A stretch of 16,747 bases of DNA from Fervidibacter sp032160945 (GCA_032160945.1 JAVHTL010000069.1), one strand, 5' to 3'; counted from the first letter of the stretch, positions 7,603-14,216 are shown. The notes: generated by a model from the sequence alone, not told the origin. A program made the numbers and translations.

Positions 7603-8466
7603 TCACCCCTTTGCGAACACGAAACGGTTCATGCCTGAAAAGTCCTTTTCAATCTCCACTAACCACCGACCTTGCTTCCGAAGTAAATTTTGCACCTTTT
7701 CTGCTTGGCTTGCACCGACTTCAAGTGCTATGAACCCGTCTGACGATAGCAAATGATGCAGTGGTCTTTGAAGGAATCTTCGGACGACCAATAGCCCATC
7801 CGAACCGCCGAGCAAAGCGATGTCAGGTTCGTGGCAACGGATTTCTGGTTCAAGTTGTTCCCACTCCCTTTCTGAAACATAAGGCAGGTTAGCAATGATG
7901 GCATCAAAGGTCGCTGGAGGGAATATTGCTTCCAAAGGCTCTGTCAAGTCGCCCCACAAAAACAAGCACCTTTTTGTTAAGCCAAGTCTTTGAGCGTTTT
8001 CTTCCGCCAGTTCAAGGGCTTCCCGTGAGATGTCAACACCCAAAACTGTAGCGTCAACGAATTGGTGGGCAAGTGCCAAAGCAATTGCACCTGAGCCAGT
8101 CCCGATGTCAGCCAGCATCAAATGTTGCCTTCCAAGACTTTTCAATCGCTTAGCGACAAGTTCAACCAATTGCTCAGTTTCAGCACGAGGTATCATTGCT
8201 CGCTTATCAATTTTCAAAACCAAATGGCAAAAGGGTTGCTCGCCGAGAATGTAAGCCAATGGAACTCTTTTTACTCGTTCCAAAACTAACTGCTCGTAAA
8301 TCTTCTGCTCATCGTCTGTCAAAATTCGTTCGCTGTCCAGTTTCAGTGCGGTTCGCTGCATTCCAATAGCATGAGCCAAAAGCCATTCTGCATCCGTTTT
8401 CGGTTCATGGATTTTTGCTTCCAGAAATTTTCCTGTTGCCCAAGCAATTGCTTCGCCGACCTTCAC
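7603..8466 (-). CDS. prmC: Peptide chain release factor N5-glutamine methyltransferase PrmC (HemK)
   Basis: PrmC methylates the Gln of the GGQ motif in release factors, which speeds translation termination. The 287 residues show the family layout. There is a small N-terminal helical domain, then PLAYILGEQPF (69-79), IPRAETE (92-98, usually IPRPETE), and the SAM-binding ADIGTGSGAIAL (119-130). The acidic VLGVDIS at the end of strand 2 follows. The catalytic loop reads NLPY (193-196) instead of the usual NPPY: the second codon is CTG, one base from CCG. The start is GTG 8466 with GAGGTG about 10 bases upstream. It is the first gene of a minus-strand operon and is divergent from pepA. prfA, its frequent neighbour, is not adjacent. 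The family is clear; the variant motif is the only oddity. Confidence 0.94.
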   Translation of the reverse strand: MKVGEAIAWATGKFLEAKIHEPKTDAEWLLAHAIGMQRTALKLDSERILTDDEQKIYEQLVLERVKRVPLAYILGEQPFCHLVLKIDKRAMIPRAETEQLVELVAKRLKSLGRQHLMLADIGTGSGAIALALAHQFVDATVLGVDISREALELAEENAQRLGLTKRCLFLWGDLTEPLEAIFPPATFDAIIANLPYVSEREWEQLEPEIRCHEPDIALLGGSDGLLVVRRFLQRPLHHLLSSDGFIALEVGASQAEKVQNLLRKQGRWLVEIEKDFSGMNRFVFAKG

Positions 8467-8482
8467 TACTGCTTTTCACCTC

Positions 8483-8529
8483 TTTCAAAAGTTTGACCCA
8501 CACTCAAAACATCGTCAAACTTTTTGAAA
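8483..8529. promoter_or_regulatory. Long inverted repeat between divergent prmC and pepA
   Basis: The left arm at 8483-8497 (TTTCAAAAGTTTGAC) is repeated in inverted form at 8514-8529 with a single extra T and a 16-base spacer. Each arm carries TTGAC pointing inward: TTGACC at 8493 on the + strand, and TTGACG read leftward from 8518. The repeat may be an operator, or overlapping divergent -35 elements for the two genes. No convincing -10 box pairs with either. Confidence 0.5.
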
Positions 8530-8570
8530 CGGCTACAAACCAAACTGACTGCAAGCGAGGTGAATGAAAG

Positions 8571-10067
8571 ATGCTCAAAGTGCAGACAATTGTTACTGAC
8601 CCTTTGGCTTTAGAGCGTGATGCCCTGTTAGTGGCTGTGATTGAGGGCGAAAAATTTGTGGGCACTGCCGGGAAGGTTGATAAAAGGCTTAACGGGCAAT
8701 TGCGAAAGTTGGGAGAGTGGGGTGAGGTCAAAGGGAAACTTGGTGAGGTGACGGTCATCCACACCCTTGGTCTCATGAAGCCAAGACGAGTGGTTTTGGT
8801 TGGATTGGGCAAAGCAGGTGAAATTGACCCAGAAAAAGTCAGGAGAGCCATCGGCAACGCCGTGAAAGTTCTAAACCGAATAGGTTGCAAGCAGGCAATT
8901 TTTGCCCTTGATACTTTTCCGAAGAATCAAATTTCGGCGAACGAGTTAGCAAGAGCCATAACTGAAGGCGCAATTTTGGCTAACTACCGATACTTGCGTA
9001 AAAGTGACATGAGCGAAATGCCAACTTTGGAGTTGGTAGAACTTGCAATCTCAAGCAGACGCTCTCTTTCGGAAACCGAAAGTGGAGTTAGTTTAGGAAC
9101 AGTGATGGCAAATGCCACAAACTTTGCCCGTGATTTGGTCAATGCCCCTGCGTCAGAAATGACACCGATTGCTTTGGCTGAGCAAGCGAAAGCAGTGTCA
9201 GATAGACATGGACTTAAGTGCGAAATTTACGACGAAAAATGGATTGAGCAAGTCGGGATGGGAGCGCTAAGGTCGGTTTCAATGGGCTCGGAGCAACCAC
9301 CTCGTTTCATCGTTTTGAGTTACGAAGGTGGAGAGAAAATGGTGAAGATAGGATTGGTCGGCAAAGGCATAACTTTTGACTCAGGTGGTCTTTGTTTGAA
9401 AACAGCCGAAGGCATGATTGACATGAAAGGCGACATGGCTGGCGCTGCTGCCGTCATCGCTGCAATGGATGCTATCGGACAACTCAAACCCAAAGTCAAT
9501 GTCATCGCTTGCATTCCCTCAACGGAGAATATGCCAAGCGGAAAGGCATTTAAGCCGGGCGACATTTTGAAGACCTTTGGTGGCAAGACTATTGAGGTCA
9601 TAAACACTGATGCGGAAGGTCGTTTAATCCTCGCCGACGCAATCGCTTACGCAAAAGAGCAAGGCGCATCGCCCATTCTTGACGCTGCAACTTTAACTGG
9701 AGCAGCAATTATCGCTCTCGGTCCAGTTTGCACTGGCGCTTTCGGCAACGATGAAAAGTTGGTGCAAGAGGTTATTGAGGCTGGGAAAAAAGCAGGCGAA
9801 CCTATTTGGGCTATGCCAATGTTTCAGGACTACCGTGAACTCATCAAGAGTGATTTCGCTGACATCAAAAACACAGCAGGTCGCCCTGGTGGCGCCATTA
9901 CTGCTGCTTGGTTCGTTGGAGAATTTGTTGGCGACACCCCTTGGGTTCACCTTGATATTGCACCAACTTTCTGGAGCGATAAGGACAGCCATTATTTTGT
10001 CAAGGGTGCTACAGGTGTGATGGTTCGGACATTTGTCCAATTTGTGCTTAACCGCTCAAAGGATTGA
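8571..10067 (+). CDS. pepA: Leucyl aminopeptidase, M17 family (PepA)
   Basis: A cytoplasmic di-metal aminopeptidase that removes N-terminal residues from peptides. At 498 residues it has the usual family length. The M17 catalytic residues align with E. coli PepA at a constant offset: K265 and D270 in VGKGITFDSGG, K277, D288 in MKGDMAG, then D347, E349 and R351 in the signature NTDAEGRL. The N-terminal macro-like domain and the linker precede them. The active site is therefore complete. GAGGTG lies 8 bases before ATG 8571. It is divergent from prmC, with an inverted repeat in the 104-base gap, and is followed closely by the cold-shock gene's own promoter. In E. coli, PepA also acts as a DNA-binding regulator; nothing here shows that role. 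Confidence 0.97.
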   Translation: MLKVQTIVTDPLALERDALLVAVIEGEKFVGTAGKVDKRLNGQLRKLGEWGEVKGKLGEVTVIHTLGLMKPRRVVLVGLGKAGEIDPEKVRRAIGNAVKVLNRIGCKQAIFALDTFPKNQISANELARAITEGAILANYRYLRKSDMSEMPTLELVELAISSRRSLSETESGVSLGTVMANATNFARDLVNAPASEMTPIALAEQAKAVSDRHGLKCEIYDEKWIEQVGMGALRSVSMGSEQPPRFIVLSYEGGEKMVKIGLVGKGITFDSGGLCLKTAEGMIDMKGDMAGAAAVIAAMDAIGQLKPKVNVIACIPSTENMPSGKAFKPGDILKTFGGKTIEVINTDAEGRLILADAIAYAKEQGASPILDAATLTGAAIIALGPVCTGAFGNDEKLVQEVIEAGKKAGEPIWAMPMFQDYRELIKSDFADIKNTAGRPGGAITAAWFVGEFVGDTPWVHLDIAPTFWSDKDSHYFVKGATGVMVRTFVQFVLNRSKD

Positions 10068-10076
10068 GTTTTGGTC

Positions 10077-10105
10077 TTGCTTTCTTAGTTAATGCGTGCT
10101 ACAAT
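10077..10105 (+). promoter_or_regulatory. Extended -10 sigma70-type promoter of the cold-shock gene
   Basis: TTGCTT (10077-10082) and TACAAT (10100-10105) are separated by 17 bases, with a TGC extended -10 directly before the latter. Transcription would begin near 10112, giving a leader of about 100 nt. Confidence 0.65.
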
Positions 10106-10111
10106 GGCAGT

Positions 10112-10214
10112 GACGCACGGTCGGAATTGTGCCGCTGCCGAGCCGGACTTCCGGAGGCAGGGGACGAGTTCCGCACCGCTGCGAAAGAAACCTGCCGAAG
10201 GAGGTTCGGTCGCA
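10112..10214 (+). promoter_or_regulatory. Structured 5' leader of the cold-shock mRNA
   Basis: The leader is GC-rich and rich in complementary segments. CTGCC (10135-10139) pairs with GGCAG (10156-10160) around a CCGG-ACTT-CCGG hairpin. CGGAA (10122-10126) pairs with TTCCG (10169-10173). Near the start codon two helices exclude each other. AACCT/AGGTT (10189-10193 with 10202-10206) hides the Shine-Dalgarno site. CCGAA/TTCGG (10195-10199 with 10205-10209) shows GGAGG in its loop. cspA mRNAs are known RNA thermosensors; a similar role here is inference. It matches no riboswitch class I recognise. Confidence 0.55.
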
Positions 10215-10430
10215 ATGCCTAAGTTCAAAGGCACAGTCAAATGGTTCAACGATTCAAAAGGCTACGGCTTTATCTCCCGCGATGACGGGACAGACATCTT
10301 CGTCCACTACAGCGCCATTGAGGGAGAAGGCTTCCGCACCTTAAGGCAAGGGCAAAGGGTTGAGTTTGAAGTTGTTGACTCGCCTAAAGGTCCAAGAGCC
10401 GATAAAGTGCGAATCGTTCGTGAAAGGTGA
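10215..10430 (+). CDS. Cold-shock domain protein (CspA family)
   Basis: A 71-residue single cold-shock domain, the usual family size. It is an OB-fold RNA and single-strand DNA chaperone that melts mRNA structure. It begins MPKFKGTVKWFNDSKGYGFI, with RNP1 KGYGFI at 15-20 and RNP2 DIFVHYS at 27-33. Nucleic-acid-binding aromatics are at W10, F11, Y17, F19, F29 and H31. ATG 10215 is chosen because AAGGAGGT lies 9 bases upstream and the family starts here. The frame stays open to an earlier ATG at 10092, but that reading passes through the promoter and the structured leader. It is transcribed from its own promoter and ends at a strong hairpin terminator, so it is probably monocistronic. Confidence 0.97.
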   Translation: MPKFKGTVKWFNDSKGYGFISRDDGTDIFVHYSAIEGEGFRTLRQGQRVEFEVVDSPKGPRADKVRIVRER

Positions 10431-10457
10431 ACCTGAAGGAATGAGAGGGGGCAAGTT

Positions 10458-10493
10458 AGGTTGGGGATAGAAAATTACCGTCCCCAACCTTTT
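10458..10493 (+). terminator. Rho-independent terminator of the cold-shock gene
   Basis: AGGTTGGGGA (10458-10467) and TCCCCAACCT (10481-10490) form a perfect 10-bp stem with a 13-base loop, followed by TTT. It lies 28 bases past the cold-shock stop codon. It also abuts the end of convergent menG, but the opposite strand lacks a T-tract there. Confidence 0.9.
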
Positions 10494-11197
10494 CATTTCA
10501 CCCCTCGGAAAAAAGTCACTACACCGAAAGTCAAGGGCAACCAATCAACTTTTCGGAAACCTGAAGCGAGCATTATCTTTGCAATTTCCTCTGCCGGCAA
10601 AAAGGTCTTGATGGATGTAGTTAGGTAGGCGTAAGCAACGGGATCGCTCAAAATCCGACCAATCAAAGGGATAGCATATCGGACAAACAATCCCACAGGC
10701 GTCCTCCACCATTCAAAAGGTGGTTGGCAAAATTCAAGGATGAGAGCAACTCCATCAGGCTTAAGAATGCGAGCCATCTCCCTCAAGCCTTCTCTCAAAT
10801 CCTCAAAGTTTCGGATGACAAAAGCGCAAAGCACTGCATCAGCAATTCCGTCACCAATGGGCAACCTAAGCCCATCAGCACAAAACAACTTGTATCTGTC
10901 GGAAACATTTTTTGACCTCGCTTTGCTTTTCGCAAGGATGAGCATCGGTTCGGAAATATCAGCACCGATAACCTTCGCCTCATTGCACCGTTTTAGCGCT
11001 GCAAAGGCAAAATCGCCTGTTCCCGTCCCAACATCAATGATAACCTTAGTGGAAGCAGGCAGCCACTCAACAGCAAATTTACGCCATCGGACATCTTGGA
11101 AGCCACTGAGTAACCTGTTGAGAAAGTCATATCTTGGCGCAATTTTGCCAAACATCCGACCAATCGCTCTTCTTTCCCGCTTTAGCAGAGTTTCCAT
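10493..11197 (-). CDS. menG: Demethylmenaquinone/ubiquinone C-methyltransferase MenG (UbiE)
   Basis: A SAM-dependent methyltransferase that carries out the last step of menaquinone synthesis, demethylmenaquinone to menaquinone. Family landmarks are FGKIAPRYDFLNRLLS with DVRWRK, the SAM loop DVGTGTGDFA (from residue 55), CAFVIRNFEDLREGLREMAR with KPDG, and the late motif AYAYLTTSIKTFLPAEE. Length is 234 residues from ATG 11197, which has GGGTGAAG 6 bases upstream. The frame extends 12 codons further to an ATG at 11233 with a poor ribosome site, so that start is less likely. It is convergent with the cold-shock gene and divergent from tatA. Without ubi or men neighbours, menaquinone is preferred over ubiquinone only by general expectation. 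Confidence 0.93.
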   Translation of the reverse strand: METLLKRERRAIGRMFGKIAPRYDFLNRLLSGFQDVRWRKFAVEWLPASTKVIIDVGTGTGDFAFAALKRCNEAKVIGADISEPMLILAKSKARSKNVSDRYKLFCADGLRLPIGDGIADAVLCAFVIRNFEDLREGLREMARILKPDGVALILEFCQPPFEWWRTPVGLFVRYAIPLIGRILSDPVAYAYLTTSIKTFLPAEEIAKIMLASGFRKVDWLPLTFGVVTFFRGVK

Positions 11198-11268
11198 TTT
11201 TGTCTTCACCCAACTTGCAACGGCATTGAGCATGTCTCAAAATTTTTGCTGGCGAAACAAATGCGCAA

Positions 11269-11301
11269 CTTGCTCCAAATTAAGTGTGAGTTTTGAGCAA
11301 G
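11269..11301 (+). repeat. Inverted repeat just upstream of tatA
   Basis: CTTGCTC (11269-11275) and GAGCAAG (11295-11301) are complementary across 19 bases, and an inner AAA/TTT match follows a mismatch. The right arm overlaps the start of the tatA ribosome site AAGGTGA. It may modulate translation or be chance. Confidence 0.3.
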
Positions 11302-11311
11302 GTGAAAGACA

Positions 11312-11479
11312 ATGTTTGGGATTGGGACAGGCGAAATTTTAGTCATCTTTTTGATTGCGCTTTTGCTCTTCGGACCGCAAAAATTGCCAGAGATAGCCCG
11401 ATGGTTGGGGCGAGCGACCCGTGAAGCGAGAAAGGCGTGGGATGAATTGCAACGGCAATTGACAAGCGACGACGATTGA
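11312..11479 (+). CDS. tatA: Sec-independent (Tat) protein translocase subunit TatA
   Basis: A 55-residue TatA/E-type subunit, which forms the transient pore for folded proteins carrying twin-arginine signals. One membrane segment (residues about 6-20, TGEILVIFLIALLLF) is followed by the hallmark hinge FGPQKLPEIAR (20-30) and an amphipathic helix with R34, R37 and R40. It ends in an acidic tail, DDD. This is short for TatA but complete. AAGGTGA lies about 7 bases before ATG 11312. No tatB or tatC is beside it. The gene is divergent from menG, and its stop is 26 bases from the convergent end of sucC. Confidence 0.93.
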   Translation: MFGIGTGEILVIFLIALLLFGPQKLPEIARWLGRATREARKAWDELQRQLTSDDD

Positions 11480-11505
11480 AACTTTGGCAAGTAACAGAAA
11501 TCCTT

Positions 11506-12651
11506 TCAAGCCTGCCCAGAGCCTCTGATCAAATGGACAATTTTTTCTGCTGCCTCTTGCATCGTTGCGGCAGGAATTAAGGGCGTCCCTTCAAGCAACT
11601 TTCTCCCTTCCTCTTCCCTTGTCCCTGTCAACCTGACAACGATTGGCACTTTCAGTTCCATTCCCTCTATCGCCTGCAAAATCCCTTTCGCCACTTCATC
11701 GCATCTTGTGATGCCACCGAAGATGTTTATCAGCACGCCTTTAACTTGTGGGTCGCTCAAAATCAACTTTAACCCTTCTCGCACGATGTCTGCCCTTGCT
11801 CCGCCTCCGATGTCAAGGAAGTTTGCTGGGGCAGCGCCAGCCCGCTGAACAATGTCAAGGGTCGTCATCGTCAATCCTGCCCCGTTTCCGATGATGCCAA
11901 CTTCTCCCTTCAGCCTGACATATGCCAAGCCTTTCTTCCTCGCCTCCGCTTCAAACGGGTCTTCCTCAACTTCTTCGCGCCAAGAAGCGATTTCCTGCTG
12001 CCGATACAAACCGTTATCGTCAATGAGCAACTTGGCGTCGGCGGCAACCAAATTTCCATCCTTCGTCAAGACCAAAGGGTTGATTTCAGCCAAGTTGGCA
12101 TCGCACTCAACATATAGCCGATAGAGCGCTTTCGCCATTGACATGAATTGACGCAAAGTCTTTGGTTCCAACTTTGCCTGTTTGTGAAGTTGGCGGATTT
12201 GGTAATCAAGAAGTCCCAAAAATGGGTCAAGGTGAACTTTTGCGATGGCTTCTGGATGACTTTCTGCAACCTCTTCAATGTCAACTCCACCCATTGCCGA
12301 AACCATCACCAAGTTTTGCTTCTTGCTTCTGTCAACAATGATGCCGAGGTAGTATTCTGCGGCGATGTCCAAAGCCTCTTCAACCAGAACCTTCTCAACG
12401 GGCAAACTCTTAATTCGCATGCCCAAAATTTGCTCGGCGACTTGTTTTGCTTCTTCGGGGGTTTTCGCAACTTTAATTCCTCCCGCTTTTCCCCGACCGC
12501 CAACAAGAACTTGAGCCTTAATAGCCACAGGCTTACCCAATCGTTCCGCAATTGCTCGCGCCTCCGTAGGTGTTGACGCTACATCGCCCTTCGGCACAGG
12601 AATTCCATACCTTGCAAACAATTGCTTCGCCTGATACTCGTGCAACTTCAT
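11506..12651 (-). CDS. sucC: Succinyl-CoA ligase (ADP/GDP-forming), beta subunit
   Basis: The beta subunit of the TCA-cycle enzyme that converts succinyl-CoA to succinate with nucleotide triphosphate formation. The 381 residues match the family. The ATP-grasp domain begins MKLHEYQAKQLFARYGIPVP, with KAQVLVGGRGKAGG for nucleotide binding and NLAEINPL for metal. The C-terminal ligase domain has FLDIGGGA and the conserved NIFGGITRCDEVAKG. ATG 12651 is chosen because GGAGGT lies 7 bases upstream and the family starts at this Met. A GTG three codons earlier overlaps that site. The alpha subunit gene sucD, normally directly downstream, is missing: convergent tatA lies there instead. The partner must be encoded elsewhere. 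Confidence 0.96.
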   Translation of the reverse strand: MKLHEYQAKQLFARYGIPVPKGDVASTPTEARAIAERLGKPVAIKAQVLVGGRGKAGGIKVAKTPEEAKQVAEQILGMRIKSLPVEKVLVEEALDIAAEYYLGIIVDRSKKQNLVMVSAMGGVDIEEVAESHPEAIAKVHLDPFLGLLDYQIRQLHKQAKLEPKTLRQFMSMAKALYRLYVECDANLAEINPLVLTKDGNLVAADAKLLIDDNGLYRQQEIASWREEVEEDPFEAEARKKGLAYVRLKGEVGIIGNGAGLTMTTLDIVQRAGAAPANFLDIGGGARADIVREGLKLILSDPQVKGVLINIFGGITRCDEVAKGILQAIEGMELKVPIVVRLTGTREEEGRKLLEGTPLIPAATMQEAAEKIVHLIRGSGQA

Positions 12652-12671
12652 CCCAGCCACCTCCGCGTAAA

Positions 12672-12701
12672 ATCATGGCATGAAAAACCTTGCTATGTCA
12701 G
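12672..12701 (-). promoter_or_regulatory. Possible promoter of sucC
   Basis: Read on the minus strand, CTGACA (12701-12696) and CATGAT (12677-12672) are 18 bases apart. The start would fall right at the ribosome binding site, leaving a very short leader, so the call is weak. Confidence 0.3.
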
Positions 12702-12760
12702 GAGCGGGATTTTGGCACAATTAATGGCTGCACAAAACTTCCAAAGTTGCCTTGATGTTC

Positions 12761-12790
12761 TTGAGAAACTTCACCTACTTTCGGCAAAAT
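12761..12790 (+). promoter_or_regulatory. Possible promoter of the HTH gene
   Basis: TTGAGA (12761-12766) and CAAAAT (12785-12790) are 18 bases apart, about 65 bases upstream of the HTH start codon. The 190-base gap between sucC and this gene is AT-rich and holds nothing else I recognise. Confidence 0.35.
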
Positions 12791-12854
12791 AAGCACTAAA
12801 ATTGTGATTGACGAAAGGGCTCTAAATTAAAATCAAAGCAATGAGGTGACCAAA

Positions 12855-13091
12855 ATGGAGAAGTTTTACCGATTGACGGAAGTTGCAAAGATTCTCAGAG
12901 TATCTCCACTGACAGTGAGGCGGTGGATTGACGAAGGCAAACTCAAGGCGTTTCATCCCGCTGGGACGAGGCTGTATCGTGTGCCTGAGTCTTCCCTTAA
13001 AGAACTCGTCGGTGAGGAATGGTGGGAACAACTGTTTGCGAGCCGAGCAGAAGAGGCAACGCAGGAACAGAAACCTCGCCGTCGCCGCTAA
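12855..13091 (+). CDS. Small MerR/excisionase-family helix-turn-helix protein
   Basis: A 78-residue DNA-binding protein of the HTH_17 (excisionase, BldC-like) type. The winged helix-turn-helix covers residues about 3-50: YRLTEVAKILRVSPLTVRRW, then IDEGKLKAFHPAGTRLYRVPE, with the wing at GTRLYR. The tail is mostly acidic (EEATQEQ) and ends in KPRRRR. No effector or recombinase domain is present. ATG 12855 follows GAGGTGA by 5 bases. A GTG at 12846 is part of that site and was not used as the start. It is upstream of ybaB-recR on the same strand, and the intervening gap holds a perfect palindrome over a promoter, a plausible but unproven target. No phage integrase is nearby, so a chromosomal regulator is likelier than an excisionase. 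Confidence 0.87.
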   Translation: MEKFYRLTEVAKILRVSPLTVRRWIDEGKLKAFHPAGTRLYRVPESSLKELVGEEWWEQLFASRAEEATQEQKPRRRR

Positions 13092-13109
13092 ACGCCTTGA
13101 AACCTCGCT

Positions 13110-13138
13110 CTGACAGTCACTAATGTGGGTGCTACACT
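13110..13138 (+). promoter_or_regulatory. Extended -10 promoter of ybaB-recR
   Basis: CTGACA (13110-13115) and TACACT (13133-13138) are 17 bases apart, with TGC directly before the -10. Transcription would start near 13145. The -10 lies inside the left arm of a perfect palindrome. Confidence 0.6.
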
Positions 13139-13165
13139 TTGCCTTGCAGGGCAAAGTGTAGCACC
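13128..13165. repeat. Perfect 16-bp palindrome overlapping the ybaB promoter
   Basis: GGTGCTACACTTTGCC (13128-13143) is followed, after a 6-base loop TTGCAG, by its exact reverse complement (13150-13165). No T-tract follows, so it is not a normal terminator. It covers the -10 and the predicted start of the ybaB promoter. That position fits an operator or a dispersed palindromic repeat. Confidence 0.9.
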
Positions 13166-13182
13166 GCGAGGTGAAGAGGAAC

Positions 13183-13515
13183 ATGTTGCCGCAAGGTTTG
13201 CAGCGACTTCTGGGGAGTCAGTTCGCTAAATTGCAGGAACAGGCTAATCAAGTTTTGGAAGAGTTGAAGGCTATGCGCATAGAAGGTCAAGCAGGTGGCG
13301 GTGCGGTTCGCGCTGTTGTTTCTGGAATGGGTGAATTGCAGTCGGTGCACATTGACCCCAAACTTCTCAATCCTGACGACGCCGAAGTTTTACAGGACTT
13401 GATCGTCGTCGCTGTCCGCGACGCTATGAGAAACGCTGAGGCAGTCCAGCAACAAAAGATGCAATCTTTGCTTCAATCCTTGCCTTTCGGAAGCATACTG
13501 GGGTTTGGTAGGTAG
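13183..13515 (+). CDS. ybaB: Nucleoid-associated protein, YbaB/EbfC family
   Basis: A 110-residue YbaB/EbfC protein, a small dimeric DNA-binding protein found next to recR in many bacteria. The N-terminal helix is QFAKLQEQANQVLEELKAMR. The conserved core follows: GGGAVRAVVSGMGELQSVHIDPKLL, then DDAEVLQDLIVVAVRDAMRNA, with a C-terminal helix and a short hydrophobic tail (PFGSILGFGR). GAGGTG at 13168-13173 is 9 bases before ATG 13183. An in-frame GTG at 13171 overlaps that site and is rejected. It is 52 bases upstream of recR and shares its promoter. Confidence 0.94.
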   Translation: MLPQGLQRLLGSQFAKLQEQANQVLEELKAMRIEGQAGGGAVRAVVSGMGELQSVHIDPKLLNPDDAEVLQDLIVVAVRDAMRNAEAVQQQKMQSLLQSLPFGSILGFGR

Positions 13516-13567
13516 CGAGTTCGTTCTTCCTGACCAAAAACAAACATGTTGAGAGCGGTGACTTGTG

Positions 13568-14170
13568 ATGCGAATGGACTACCCTCCTTCGCTCAAATCG
13601 TTGTTGCAAGAATTGGAGCGGCTGCCGGGCATCGGTCCCAAAAGTGCACTCAGGATAACCATGTTTTTACTGAACCAGCCCAGGGAGGCGATTGATAGGC
13701 TTATCCAAGCATTGCAGCGGGTGAGGGAGCAACTTAGGTTGTGCCGGCGCTGTTTCAATTACGCTGAAGGGGAGTTGTGCTCAATTTGCCAAGATGAGAG
13801 CCGAGATGTTTCGCTCGTTTGCGTCGTTGAAGACCCAATGGACATTGCCGTCATTGAAAACGCCGGAACATACCAAGGTCGCTATCATGTCCTTCACGGT
13901 GTCATTTCGCCAATTGAAGGTATTGGTCCCGAAGATTTGCGCATAAACGAACTGGTTGAGCGGTTGAGGGTTGAGCCGATTCGCGAAGTCATATTAGCGC
14001 TCAGCCCGACAACTGAAGGTGAGGCGACCAGCACTTACATTGCTCGGCTTATCAGACCTTTCGGTGTCAAAGTCACACAATTGGCAATGGGGCTCCCTGT
14101 CGGCGGTTCTCTTGATTACGCCGACCAGTTGACAATCATGAGGGCTTTGGAGGGAAGAAGGGAACTTTAG
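13568..14170 (+). CDS. recR: Recombination mediator protein RecR
   Basis: RecR works with RecF and RecO to load RecA on gapped DNA in repair. The 200 residues match the family in length and order. A helix-hairpin-helix (LERLPGIGPKSALRIT, from residue 17) comes first, then the four-cysteine zinc finger C59-C62-C71-C74 in LCRRCFNYAEGELCSIC. The Toprim domain follows with CVVEDPMDIAVIENAGTYQG and YHVLHGVISPIEGIGPEDLRI. The ending GGSLDYADQLTIMRALEGR is typical. GGTGA lies 6 bases before ATG 13568, which is preferred over the adjacent GTG at 13565. It is downstream of ybaB in a conserved pair; dnaX, often also present, is not in view. Confidence 0.97.
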   Translation: MRMDYPPSLKSLLQELERLPGIGPKSALRITMFLLNQPREAIDRLIQALQRVREQLRLCRRCFNYAEGELCSICQDESRDVSLVCVVEDPMDIAVIENAGTYQGRYHVLHGVISPIEGIGPEDLRINELVERLRVEPIREVILALSPTTEGEATSTYIARLIRPFGVKVTQLAMGLPVGGSLDYADQLTIMRALEGRREL

Positions 14171-14216
14171 CGGGTTGAAAAATCCGACTGCAAAATGGGC
14201 TTTACGGTGGTGAAGG

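Noticed and set aside
10092..10214. N-terminal extension of the cold-shock protein from ATG 10092
   Set aside because: It overlaps the -10 box and the structured leader, has no ribosome site, and the family starts at MPKFKGTVKWFN with a strong AAGGAGGT before it.
10112..10214. c-di-AMP (ydaO) or other known riboswitch in the csp leader
   Set aside because: Short GCCGAG and GGGGAC pieces look familiar, but the later conserved segments of that class are absent and the element is too short.
11198..11233. Longer MenG start at ATG 11233
   Set aside because: Only a weak GAG two bases upstream, while ATG 11197 has GGGTGAAG well spaced. The longer form cannot be fully excluded.
13128..13165. The palindrome as a rho-independent terminator of the HTH gene
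   Set aside because: The stem is perfect but is followed by GCGAGGTGAAG, with no T-tract on either strand.
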